A program made the position numbers and the translations under genes. 37,455 nucleotides of DNA from CAZOOR01 sp964581505 (GTDB taxonomy: Bacteria; Bacteroidota; Ignavibacteria; Kapaibacteriales; UBA2268), in the NCBI GenBank assembly GCA_964581505.1, contig CAZOOR010000020.1, positions 1-37,455 of the forward strand. The letters are read 5' to 3'. Position 1 is the first letter of the stretch, and every line of letters begins with the position of its first letter. The notes under the pieces are model-generated. The model had not been told where the DNA came from and did no database searches. It saw only the letters and a list, made by a program, of their open reading frames with translations. Of this stretch, positions 16,621 through 24,746 are shown in pieces.

Positions 16621-18030
16621 TTATTCCAAAATACTTTGTTCAACCGCTTGTGTTTTATATGTCTTATTCATTAATATTATTGCGGCACTTGCTTGTAAAA
16701 GCGCACTAATCATAGTGATAAATGTGAAATCCTTATTAAATGCTGTAAAGAGAGAAACAGCCGCAGGATTAATTGTTACAGCTACTATTATCGGAATTAC
16801 AAAATTTAAAATGAAAAACGTTATCAACGCTCCTATCTCGGGACGTTTGATTGAACCGGAAAAATTAAAAAACAATACTATTGCAAAATCACGAAATAGA
16901 AACAAGAGAATACTAATTGGAAGAAATAAACCGGCTAATCCGTTTGCATCTGGTGCAAAAGAAAAATATACCAAAGAAATAATTTGCATTAATATTGTTA
17001 CAATCGAAACGAAGATACAAGTAGTAAGCCATAATGGAGTAATATATGATAATTCTTTAAAATTATGTTCTTTGTATAATTGAAGTATTTTCTTATATTT
17101 AATTACACTATGCTTCTCACTGAATATTAGATAATAATTTAAAGAAATGAGTACAGGAGCAAAAAATATGTATGGAATAATTACTGAATTAAACGAAAAT
17201 ATTGGGAGATTTCGAGATATAGTTAATAACTCGTTCGACATTTCTTTTATGCCAAAATTAAAACCGAGAAAAAATACAGTTAAAAATATTAAAAAGGCAA
17301 TCCAAGCCGTTGATTTATTCCGAAAATTGAACTCTAATCTAATCAGATTTTTCAAACCGTATATCGCCCATAATACAAAGATAATTGTACCACCTATTGC
17401 AAAATCAATAGCATCAAAACCAATAAAATACCAATAGATTGTATCTATATGTAGTAGGGACTCATTCATATTGGAAAAATAGAACGCTGAGACAATCGCC
17501 CGCACTTCCCATGAAATAGCAACAGCTATTAGAAAATAGAAAAACCATGAAATCTTATGTTTAGTTCTATTTTTCCTCAACCCCATTGTTGCCAAAATCA
17601 TTGCGCTTACCTGAATGAATAGTGCAAAGAACAAACTCCAAATACCAAACCTGAGACTTGTAATAAAATTATCTTCGGATATTGCGGCAATAAAATATAC
17701 AAAAAGAGTAATTAATGCGCCGTACCAAGCAAAAGCAGTACTACCGAAAAGTTTACCGATAGCCATAGAAAGCGGACTACTCAATGTTAAACGCTGATTA
17801 TCCCAAGTCCGTTCATTCAATTCCGAAACAATGCTTTCGGTGGCAAGTTTTGTTCCGTAAATATTTGCCAAAATCGTAAATAATATAATGCTAAGATGAT
17901 AAACTCCACCAATTGCCAGCATTGCGATAAATAGTATTGCCAAAATAATAGGCATTACGATTAATCTGCTCAATGTGAACTCCTGCCAAATATTTCTGCT
18001 CAGTTCGGGATTTGCCGGATTGATATACAT
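16621..18030 (-). CDS. ABC-2 type transporter permease
   Basis: This is a 469-aa polytopic membrane protein with about 12 hydrophobic helices. It is the membrane half of an export-type ABC system whose ATPase is encoded directly upstream. The first 60 residues (NPELSRNIWQEFTLSRL, then a helix) and the segment ELNERTWDNQRLTLSSPLSMAIGKL resemble ABC-2 permeases of the family in which an amphipathic loop contacts the ATPase. Its ATG shares one base with the ATPase stop codon (TAATG), indicating translational coupling. The substrate is unknown. A plus-strand open frame covering 16592-17083 is only its shadow. Confidence 0.85.
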   Translation of the reverse strand: MYINPANPELSRNIWQEFTLSRLIVMPIILAILFIAMLAIGGVYHLSIILFTILANIYGTKLATESIVSELNERTWDNQRLTLSSPLSMAIGKLFGSTAFAWYGALITLFVYFIAAISEDNFITSLRFGIWSLFFALFIQVSAMILATMGLRKNRTKHKISWFFYFLIAVAISWEVRAIVSAFYFSNMNESLLHIDTIYWYFIGFDAIDFAIGGTIIFVLWAIYGLKNLIRLEFNFRNKSTAWIAFLIFLTVFFLGFNFGIKEMSNELLTISRNLPIFSFNSVIIPYIFFAPVLISLNYYLIFSEKHSVIKYKKILQLYKEHNFKELSYITPLWLTTCIFVSIVTILMQIISLVYFSFAPDANGLAGLFLPISILLFLFRDFAIVLFFNFSGSIKRPEIGALITFFILNFVIPIIVAVTINPAAVSLFTAFNKDFTFITMISALLQASAAIILMNKTYKTQAVEQSILE

Positions 18031-18950
18031 TATTTGCCTCCTTTGGATAGTATGCTTAAATAGTGTTCCTGCATATCTATCTCTTTTTCTCTGAAACTTA
18101 TAACTGGAATATTATGTGCGAGCAAATGCTTTAGAAATTCGCTTTGTTCTTGTTCATCTCCATTAAACTGTACGGTTACACTCTTTTCTTCAATTATGCA
18201 ATCACCTACCGCATCAAATGCTTTAATTCTTTCCTCTAATTCAGGTACATAGTCAGTTATTGAAAATTCAATAATCCGTTCACCGGTATCGGTATTGCTG
18301 TTCTTAACAGATTCATGACTAACTATTTTTCCTTTTTGTATTATCAGAATATCGCTGGCATAGCGGTCGAGTTCTGCTAGTATATGAGAAGAAACAACAA
18401 TTGTCATACCCATAGCATTTAGTTCTTTGAATAGTTCACCAAGTAATATCCGTGCTTCGGGGTCAAGACCCGATGCAGGTTCATCAAGCAGTAGGAGCTT
18501 TGGATTATGCACAATTGTCTGAGCGATGGCTACCCTCTGTCTCATTCCGCGCGATAGTTTAATTATTTTCGTTTTCTTATTTGGTAATTGTAATTTATCA
18601 AGCAGTTCATCTATTCTTGCCGATATATCATCTTTGGGGATTTTATAAGCAAGTGCAAAATATGTCAATACCTGTTCTATGGTTAGCTTATTGTATAGTC
18701 CGAAGAAATCCTGAAGAAAACCAAGGTCTTTCTTCAGAGCAACAGGATTATTCAGGACATCATTCCCGTTAATAAATATTCTACCTTGATAAGGTGTTTG
18801 CAATGTTGCGATACATTTAAATAGTGTCGTTTTACCACTTCCATTGGGTCCGACAAGTGCAGTAATTGAACCTTCGGGTATAGTAAATGAAATATCATCA
18901 AGCGCCCTTACGCCCGGATAATCGAAAATAAGATTTTCTACTTCTATCAT
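18030..18950 (-). CDS. ABC-2 type transporter ATP-binding protein
   Basis: This 306-aa nucleotide-binding subunit has Walker A GPNGSGKT (34-41), a Q-loop near LGFLQDFFGLY, signature LSRGMRQR (132-139), Walker B LLLLDEP (152-158), and the H-loop SSHILAELD. The last 80 residues form the extra C-terminal domain common in drug, lipid or Na+ export ATPases of the CcmA/NatA type. It overlaps its permease by one base. The two genes form an isolated exporter, and nothing nearby identifies the substrate. Confidence 0.92.
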   Translation of the reverse strand: MIEVENLIFDYPGVRALDDISFTIPEGSITALVGPNGSGKTTLFKCIATLQTPYQGRIFINGNDVLNNPVALKKDLGFLQDFFGLYNKLTIEQVLTYFALAYKIPKDDISARIDELLDKLQLPNKKTKIIKLSRGMRQRVAIAQTIVHNPKLLLLDEPASGLDPEARILLGELFKELNAMGMTIVVSSHILAELDRYASDILIIQKGKIVSHESVKNSNTDTGERIIEFSITDYVPELEERIKAFDAVGDCIIEEKSVTVQFNGDEQEQSEFLKHLLAHNIPVISFREKEIDMQEHYLSILSKGGK

Positions 18951-19146
18951 TTGGTTTAGAACCGTTATTTAATAAAAAAAGCGTGATATAAATTGTATAT
19001 ATATTCTCTAATTATTACTAAATTTAAATTCTTATACGATTGATAATAAAAAACATTTTATTATCTGAAATTTTTTAAGTTATTATTTTTGATACATTAT
19101 ATATTTGTGTTAATTTACATTTTTTTGAATTGGATAGTATTGCATT

Positions 19147-20436
19147 ATGGTAGCACGAAATAAAAAGAAAAAAAAATCAGGTTGCTTTTTGCCCTTCCTG
19201 TTCCTGCTTATAATAGTCGCAGGTGCTTACTATTATTTATTTCAAAATGAACCTAAATCTTCCGAACAGATTAAAATCGATACCGTAGAACTGGTAAAAC
19301 GTCATAAACAACGACAAAAGAATTTTATCAAAGCCGCTACCGATACGACAGATACTAATGAAAGAGTAGTTATTGTCAGCAAGCCGAATGTAATAAATGT
19401 CCCCCATAATATAGATAAGAAAGCAGGGCGTCCCGTTCGTTTTATTTATACCGGACGGCGTATTAATATTGCTGTTACCGGTTTGGACAGCCGGCTCGGC
19501 ACACGTTCAAATCACGCAGATGCAAATCATGTAATTTCATTCCTACTTGATAGCGGTAAAATTGAAATTATATCAGTTCCTCGAGATACTCCTGCCGATG
19601 CCGGACTTGACGACACAAGCGCCCAAAATAAATTGACAATTGTACGTGCTGTCAGAGGAAGAAGAGCATATCATAGGGAGTTGGCTCGCATCGCTCGGGT
19701 AGATAGAATTCATTATTATGTTGAAGCAGGATTTTCGCAAGTGATGGGCATTCTGGAATTTTTCGGGTATAAGGATACTCGTTCCACATTGCAGGTTCTT
19801 CGTTCTCGCAAAGGCTTGGGTGGAGCGGATTATCAGAGAAGTTACAATCAAGGGCAATTTATCAGGCAACTTTTACTACGCCATTTTAATAAAGCCAAGG
19901 GTATATCCGGCGAATTTATGATTCGTGCCGCACTTGCAGTATTAGAAACAAATTTAACTACATCTGTTGTAAAAGATATTATTGACAAATTGGAAGCAAA
20001 CGGTTTTCCCCGTGGTCTCGATGCGGTCATAGTTAAAATCAGACCACCGATGTACACAAAATTCAAGGTGTATGATTTTACTAACGAAAATGTTGTAGAA
20101 TCTCTGAAGAATAAAATTGAGGGATTAAATAAGAACCACCGTAAGGATACTAATAAAAAATTTAATGTTTTTGCTCTTATTAGGCATCGTCTTAATTTAG
20201 CGGCTCTTGATTCCGCCAAACATCCGCAAAGAGTTATTAACAAGTTGAAAATTATGTTTAATCAACACGCATGGTTGCAAATTATTGAACCGGCGAAGAG
20301 AGACAGTATTAGAACCGAGTTCGGAATACTATTAAGTGATGCGTATTTGAAAAGAAAAAGACCAGAAAAGGCACGCCAAGTCTGGACTATTATTAATACT
20401 GAAAAAGAATTATTAAAAAACAAAATCGAAAACTAA
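19147..20436 (+). CDS. LytR-CpsA-Psr (LCP) family protein
   Basis: This 429-aa membrane-anchored protein has a basic start (ARNKKKKK), one transmembrane helix (about 14-32), then an extracytoplasmic LCP domain (about 100-280). The family transfers undecaprenyl-linked glycans to cell-wall or other acceptors. Visible landmarks are INIAVTGLDSR with its catalytic-site Arg, IISVPRDT, the run RIHYYVEAGFSQVM, and the GLGGADYQRSYNQGQFIRQLL segment. The C-terminal 100 residues look helical and TPR-like. LCP proteins are best known from Gram-positives but occur in Bacteroidota. A TATATTTG at 19101-19108 precedes the gene without a proper TTTG. The SixA-like gene follows by 12 nt. Confidence 0.85.
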   Translation: MVARNKKKKKSGCFLPFLFLLIIVAGAYYYLFQNEPKSSEQIKIDTVELVKRHKQRQKNFIKAATDTTDTNERVVIVSKPNVINVPHNIDKKAGRPVRFIYTGRRINIAVTGLDSRLGTRSNHADANHVISFLLDSGKIEIISVPRDTPADAGLDDTSAQNKLTIVRAVRGRRAYHRELARIARVDRIHYYVEAGFSQVMGILEFFGYKDTRSTLQVLRSRKGLGGADYQRSYNQGQFIRQLLLRHFNKAKGISGEFMIRAALAVLETNLTTSVVKDIIDKLEANGFPRGLDAVIVKIRPPMYTKFKVYDFTNENVVESLKNKIEGLNKNHRKDTNKKFNVFALIRHRLNLAALDSAKHPQRVINKLKIMFNQHAWLQIIEPAKRDSIRTEFGILLSDAYLKRKRPEKARQVWTIINTEKELLKNKIEN

Positions 20437-20448
20437 TACGAAAATAAT

Positions 20449-20943
20449 ATGAAGACACTTGTCCTTGTACGACATGCAAAATCCGATTGGGGTAATTCTA
20501 TGCTGAGTGATTTTGACCGCCCGCTCAATAAAAGAGGTATGAACGATGCACCGCTTATGGCAGGCATTATTGCTGAACTCGGCATTAAACCCGATTGTAT
20601 TTTCACAAGTGCCGCCAACAGAGCGCAGACAACAGCCCGTTTTTTTGCAAAGCATTTTGGTATTAACGATGACAGGTTCAATGCCTTAACCGAAATCTAT
20701 AATGGCGGAATACGTGATTATATCAATATCATCAATGAAGCCAACAATAAATATGATACTGTTTTGCTATTTGGGCATAATCCCGAGATTACGATTCTTG
20801 CTTCGCAATTTGTGTCGCAGTTTTCCGAGCATATTCCCACAGCAGGGTGTTTCGCCATTGATTTCGATATTAATGATTGGCTTCATATTGAATCGGGAAA
20901 AGGTAAACTTCGTTTCTTCGAGTACCCGAAAAATTATAAATAA
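20449..20943 (+). CDS. SixA-like histidine phosphatase
   Basis: This 164-aa protein of the histidine phosphatase (phosphoglycerate mutase-like) superfamily has RHAKS at 8-12 with nucleophile His9, the RPLNKRG segment, TSAANRAQTTA, and the second catalytic histidine His110 in LFGHNPE. The length and the RHAKSDW start match SixA, which dephosphorylates phosphohistidine on signalling phosphocarrier domains. The target here is unknown. It lies 12 nt after the LCP gene and 20 nt before pyk, so the three probably share a transcript. Confidence 0.88.
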   Translation: MKTLVLVRHAKSDWGNSMLSDFDRPLNKRGMNDAPLMAGIIAELGIKPDCIFTSAANRAQTTARFFAKHFGINDDRFNALTEIYNGGIRDYINIINEANNKYDTVLLFGHNPEITILASQFVSQFSEHIPTAGCFAIDFDINDWLHIESGKGKLRFFEYPKNYK

Positions 20944-20963
20944 TTTTATTATTACAAGGAAAT

Positions 20964-22382
20964 ATGAGAAAAACAAAAATATTATGCACAATCGGACCGG
21001 CAACCACCGGTGTTGATAATTTAGTTAAATTAATCAATAAAGGAATGAATGCCGCCCGTCTGAATTTTTCACACGGCACTCACGACACACACTTGCAGAC
21101 AATCAAAGATATTCGTAAGGCGGCGAAAATTACCGGACATGTGATTAGCATTATTCAGGATTTACAAGGTCCGAAAATCCGCACCGGAAAAGTCAAGGAC
21201 GGTGGTGTTATTTTGCAGGACGGGGCGGATTTTATTATTACTGTGGACGAGATGGAACTCGGCACTGAAAAACAAGTCGGTACTTCCTATAAAAATCTGA
21301 TTAATGAAGTAAAAGCCGACAACACTATTTTGCTTGATGACGGATATTTGATTTTAAATGTAATCAGTGTTGATAAAAAAAATATATACACAAAAGTCAT
21401 TAAGGGTGGTGTGCTAAAAAACCATAAAGGTATTATTACCCCCGGAGTTTCCAGTGAGGCACCATCGTTGAGCAAAAAAGATATTGACGACTTGAAATTC
21501 GGTCTCGAAGCCGGTGTTGATATGGTCGCTTTGTCATTTGTACGCTCCGAAATGGACGTAATTGAATTGCGTGCTATGATGAAAGTTCTCGGACGCATAG
21601 TTCCCATTATTTCAAAAATCGAACGTTACGAGGGAGTAGAGGATATTGTTGATATTGTAAATGAATCCGATGCTATTATGATTGCTCGGGGCGACCTGGG
21701 ACTCGAAATGCCCGCAGAGCAAGTACCTGTGTTGCAGAAAGAGATAATCAAGAAATGCAATTATTATGGCAAGCCTGTAATTATTGCAACGCAGATGCTC
21801 GAATCTATGATTAATAATCCCCGCCCTACACGTGCCGAAGCAAGTGATGTTGCCAATGCGGTTATTGATGGTGGAGATTGCGTTATGCTTAGCGGCGAAA
21901 CAAGTGTAGGTAATTATCCTTTTGATGTAGTTGAGTATATGGATAAGATTATTCAAACGGTCGAGGATAAGTATATGAGCATTCAGGGTGGATATAATAA
22001 AGAATATCATAGTGAATTTATATTAAGCGAGTCGCTTGGCAGGTCTGCCTGCGTTCTGGCCGACAAAATCGGAGCAAAAGCAATTGTTACTATTACGAGT
22101 TCGGGCTATACCGCAATGAATATTTCAAAATTCAAGCCGGCGCAACCGGTAGTTGCATTTACACGTAATATCGAAGCGGCACGCTTCTTTTCGATTGTTC
22201 GCGGTGTGCTCCCTAACACTGCGGATAATTCCGATGAGAATAGCAATATCTATGAGGAAGCATCAAAATATCTGCTCGAATATGATTTTATTGATAATGG
22301 GGATTACATTATTTTTGTTGCCGGACTATCTGCCGGAAAATTACTCCCCGAAAATATGATTAAAATATATCAAATTAAATAA
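20964..22382 (+). CDS. pyk: Pyruvate kinase
   Basis: The enzyme catalyses the last step of glycolysis, phosphoenolpyruvate + ADP to pyruvate + ATP. The 472-aa length is normal. TKILCTIGPAT opens the barrel, NFSHGTHDTH is the substrate and potassium region, ISKIERYEGVEDI carries the active-site Lys, ARGDLGLEMP the metal site, and ATQMLESMINNPRPTRAEASDVANAV the family signature. The C-terminal allosteric domain is present. A clear AGGA ribosome site precedes the ATG at 20964. The sugar-phosphate isomerase follows 2 nt after the stop, making a glycolytic pair. Confidence 0.96.
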   Translation: MRKTKILCTIGPATTGVDNLVKLINKGMNAARLNFSHGTHDTHLQTIKDIRKAAKITGHVISIIQDLQGPKIRTGKVKDGGVILQDGADFIITVDEMELGTEKQVGTSYKNLINEVKADNTILLDDGYLILNVISVDKKNIYTKVIKGGVLKNHKGIITPGVSSEAPSLSKKDIDDLKFGLEAGVDMVALSFVRSEMDVIELRAMMKVLGRIVPIISKIERYEGVEDIVDIVNESDAIMIARGDLGLEMPAEQVPVLQKEIIKKCNYYGKPVIIATQMLESMINNPRPTRAEASDVANAVIDGGDCVMLSGETSVGNYPFDVVEYMDKIIQTVEDKYMSIQGGYNKEYHSEFILSESLGRSACVLADKIGAKAIVTITSSGYTAMNISKFKPAQPVVAFTRNIEAARFFSIVRGVLPNTADNSDENSNIYEEASKYLLEYDFIDNGDYIIFVAGLSAGKLLPENMIKIYQIK

Positions 22383-22384
22383 AT

Positions 22385-23452
22385 ATGACTATGAACAAGA
22401 TAACCGAAAATGACATAAAGAAAATTGATAAAAGCAATATGTACAAAGTATTGCTTGACTTCCCAGAGCAAATAGCCGAAGCAATCAACATAGGCGAACA
22501 CTCACCTGCAATGAAACCGACAAACGATTTCCTCGTTCTCGGAATGGGTGGTTCGGCTATTGGTGGCGATATACTTTCTAATTATTTTGCTACAACAGAA
22601 GGATTGTCGCATATCCGTATTTCCGTAAATCGTGATTATAATATTCCCGGATATATCAATAGGAATACCGGTATTATTGCAAGCTCATATTCGGGCGGAA
22701 CAGAGGAAACTATATCCGCTCTCAACTCCGCTACAAATATTTCAAAAAATATTCTGTGTATAACAACCGGCGGATTGCTCGCTGATATAGCAGACAAGAA
22801 TAATTTTACGAAAGTCTTAATCCCAAGCGGACTAATGCCTCGCTGTGCTTTGGGCTATTCATTTTTCACCTTGCTGAAAATTTTACAAAAATCAGCAGAC
22901 ATTACACAAAGTACAAAGCAAACTATAAATAATGAGATTGACAATACATTAAGTATTCTCAAAGAAAAATCCGTCCTATACTCTCAGTCTGATGAAAGCA
23001 ATCCTGCATATAGAATCGCAAAAAGTATTGTTAATACAATACCTATTGTTTATTCTTCCGGCAGATTGAATACGGTGAACCTACGCTGGCGGGCGCAGAT
23101 GCAAGAAAATGCAAAGAATATTGCTTTCGGCAATATCTTGCCGGAAATGAATCATAATGAGATTAACTCTTGGAGTAATCCGCAAAAAACGCTTAATAAT
23201 TTCTCTTTATTATTATTGCGGCATATTAAGGATAGTGATAAAATCATTAAACGAATGAATGCAGTCGAATTATTATTGGGTGAAAAAGTAAAACAAGTAA
23301 TCAATGTGGAAAGCACTGCCAAAGGCAATCTCACCCGGATGTTCGACCTGATTTATCTCGGAGATTGGCTAAGCTATTTCCTTGCAATATTCAATAGTGA
23401 AGACCCCACACCAATACCATTGATAAGCAAATTCAAGGAAATATTGAAATAA
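22385..23452 (+). CDS. Bifunctional phosphoglucose/phosphomannose isomerase
   Basis: This 355-aa SIS-domain sugar isomerase interconverts glucose-6-phosphate (and mannose-6-phosphate) with fructose-6-phosphate. The N-terminal half has LGMGGSAIGGDIL and SSYSGGTEETISALN, hallmark motifs of the bifunctional Pgi/Pmi family. The C-terminal half has PEMNHNEINSW with its catalytic His, and GDWLSYFLAI at the end. The ATG at 22385 follows the pyk stop by 2 nt; a second ATG two codons on is also possible. It is the last gene of the LCP-sixA-pyk-pgi run. Confidence 0.92.
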   Translation: MTMNKITENDIKKIDKSNMYKVLLDFPEQIAEAINIGEHSPAMKPTNDFLVLGMGGSAIGGDILSNYFATTEGLSHIRISVNRDYNIPGYINRNTGIIASSYSGGTEETISALNSATNISKNILCITTGGLLADIADKNNFTKVLIPSGLMPRCALGYSFFTLLKILQKSADITQSTKQTINNEIDNTLSILKEKSVLYSQSDESNPAYRIAKSIVNTIPIVYSSGRLNTVNLRWRAQMQENAKNIAFGNILPEMNHNEINSWSNPQKTLNNFSLLLLRHIKDSDKIIKRMNAVELLLGEKVKQVINVESTAKGNLTRMFDLIYLGDWLSYFLAIFNSEDPTPIPLISKFKEILK

Positions 23453-23479
23453 GCAACATAAATCGTTTAAATTTATGGA

Positions 23480-23511
23480 TTTGGAAATATTTGAAAAAAT
23501 TCGTAATTTTG
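23480..23511 (+). promoter_or_regulatory. Promoter of the CarD-like gene and rpsU
   Basis: TTTG (23480-23483), a 20-nt spacer and TAATTTTG (23504-23511) match the Bacteroidota consensus. The ATG of the following gene is at 23550, leaving a leader of about 30 nt. Confidence 0.65.
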
Positions 23512-23549
23512 TAATCCTAAAAATTGTTCTATAACTATTAAGTAAGATT

Positions 23550-23954
23550 ATGGCAGGAAAAAAAAGGTCAAGAAGAGCAAAATATATTACACTCTACTCA
23601 CCTTTCTTAATGAGAGAAACAAAGCACGAGTTAATAGGCGAACCGATAGAAACGGAACAGGGACGTCAGCAGTGGGCAAGATGTACGCGTAGCCGTCATT
23701 CACAGCTAATCAACCTAGATACTATTGAAGCCGAGCAGGATAAATCAAGAGCTATCATTCACGTTACTCCCGAAGATGCTCGCAAATATTCTCCGGCTGA
23801 AGAATACGATATCGGGGACGTCATTTATCATAAGATTTGGGACGATGTCGGTATTGTTCGTGCAAAGGAAGTTACCAGCACCGGTGGTAAAGCAATATTG
23901 GTGCAGTTTGAAAAAAATTCTGAAAAAAGACTTATTGAAAATCTACAAATATAA
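23550..23954 (+). CDS. Small basic protein with a CarD/Tudor-like C-terminal domain
   Basis: The product is 134 aa with a very basic start (AGKKRSRRAKYITLYSPF). The C-terminal 50 residues (YDIGDVIYHKIWDDVGIVRAKE ... ILVQFEKNSEKRLIENL) follow the pattern of a CarD/TRCF-interaction or Tudor/KOW-like small beta-barrel: a GD turn, a barrel strand, VxF, then KRLI. Such domains bind RNA polymerase or nucleic acid, so a role in transcription or translation is plausible but unproven. I do not recognise the N-terminal 80 residues. It is followed after 42 nt by rpsU and has a strong promoter of its own, so it is likely co-expressed with the ribosomal protein. Confidence 0.7.
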   Translation: MAGKKRSRRAKYITLYSPFLMRETKHELIGEPIETEQGRQQWARCTRSRHSQLINLDTIEAEQDKSRAIIHVTPEDARKYSPAEEYDIGDVIYHKIWDDVGIVRAKEVTSTGGKAILVQFEKNSEKRLIENLQI

Positions 23955-23981
23955 TTTGTTAAACTATATAGAAAAAAGCGG

Positions 23982-23991
23982 AAGGTGGTGA
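23982..23991 (+). promoter_or_regulatory. Extended Shine-Dalgarno of rpsU
   Basis: AAGGTGGTGA matches the complement of the 16S rRNA tail (AAGGAGGTGA) at 9 of 10 positions, with 8 nt from its GGTGG core to the TTG start. It is by far the strongest ribosome site in the window. Confidence 0.75.
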
Positions 23992-23996
23992 AATAG

Positions 23997-24191
23997 TTGA
24001 TAGGCGTTACGCTTCAATCCAATGAAAACATTGACAGAGCATTGAGACGTTTCAAAAAGAAATATGAACGCAGTGGTACTTTGCGAGAATTCAAAAAGAG
24101 AACTGCTTATATGAAACCCTCAATCGAAAAAAGAATGGCGAGACTAAAAGCCGCCAGACGCCAGCATAGAGCAACTATGGAAATGGAATAA
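23997..24191 (+). CDS. rpsU: 30S ribosomal protein bS21
   Basis: This 64-aa basic small-subunit protein sits next to the 3' end of 16S rRNA. The sequence IGVTLQSNENIDRALRRFKKKYER is the bS21 signature; the C-terminus is a basic helix. The start is TTG at 23997: the only upstream alternative frame (GTG AAA TAG) closes at once, and family members begin MIGV. In Bacteroidota bS21, with bS6 and bS18, is known to help sequester the anti-Shine-Dalgarno. A weak start codon with a very strong Shine-Dalgarno therefore suggests autogenous control. A terminator follows 30 nt after the stop. Confidence 0.93.
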   Translation: MIGVTLQSNENIDRALRRFKKKYERSGTLREFKKRTAYMKPSIEKRMARLKAARRQHRATMEME

Positions 24192-24221
24192 CTCCCGTTT
24201 TTATCTATGGTGTATTTAGAC

Positions 24222-24249
24222 AGCCGTCCTTTTCGGGCGGCTTTTTTTT
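24222..24249 (+). terminator. Terminator after rpsU
   Basis: The 8-bp stem AGCCGTCC/GGGCGGCT (one G-U pair) with a 5-nt loop is followed by eight T. Confidence 0.88.
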
Positions 24250-24697
24250 ATTCAAATATTCCCTTCTGAATCTGTCAAACTCTAAAAGATTAACAGAAAA
24301 GTATGGGAATTATAGCCGAATATAATGGTACCAACCCAGATGCGGTTAGAAAAATGTATTTGCCTTTCTTTCCTCTCTTTTTTAAGGACAGAGTGGTGTC
24401 GTATTTTTCGCATCACTGTCATTCCTGCTGAAGTAGGTATCTCAACGGACAAGGAGAGATACCGCGTCAAGTGCGGAATGATAATTTAATTAGAATTGAT
24501 ATTTCGGGTTTGGCGGAGTGGCTGTTCCATTCAAAATAATTTTAAAACAGTTTTCTTGTCGCCACATCTCAATTCCATTATATTGCAAACGAGTGTTCGC
24601 TCACTCCACGTTCTTTGAAAAGCAATATGTAAATGTATGGAAAGTGTAGAAATTTTACTACATAACCGCATACTTCAGGGTGCGGTATATTATTAAT
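24250..24697. other. Gene-free stretch of about 450 bp
   Basis: I see no coding potential here. It contains a REP-like imperfect palindrome (24419-24481) and a second inverted motif GGAGTG/CACTCC in 24515-24600. A pyrimidine-rich stretch TTTGCCTTTCTTTCCTC near 24359 recurs in similar form next to the repeats at 27.5-27.6 kb. Confidence 0.6.
24419..24481. repeat. REP-like imperfect palindrome
   Basis: The outer arms are TCATTCC (24419-24425) and GGAATGA (24475-24481). The inner arms are GGTATCTC (24436-24443) and GAGATACC (24456-24463). The CATTCCTGC...GGTATCTC wording is that of short dispersed palindromic repeats found in intergenic DNA of many bacteria. Confidence 0.65.
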
Positions 24698-24734
24698 AAA
24701 AAAGAGGCTGTTCATTTTGGACAGCCTCTTTTTT
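24698..24734 (-). terminator. Terminator of the FKBP lipoprotein gene (bidirectional)
   Basis: The stem AAAAAAGAGGCTGT/ACAGCCTCTTTTTT (14 bp) encloses the 9-nt loop TCATTTTGG. It lies about 13 nt after the FKBP stop codon and has T-runs on both strands. Confidence 0.85.
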
Positions 24735-24746
24735 ATATATTTCTAA

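Noticed and set aside
16592..17083. Plus-strand open frame of 163 codons
   Set aside because: It lies wholly antisense to the ABC permease, which has clear membrane helices and coupling to its ATPase; the antisense frame shows no domain.
19081..19108. Promoter for the LCP gene
   Set aside because: TATATTTG is present but no TTTG lies 19-21 nt upstream; mentioned only in the gene entry.
19848..20243. Minus-strand open frame of 131 codons
   Set aside because: It is antisense to the LCP domain; hydrophobic and Cys-rich by chance, with no ribosome site or family pattern.
21612..22010. Minus-strand open frame of 132 codons
   Set aside because: It is antisense to the most conserved part of pyruvate kinase.
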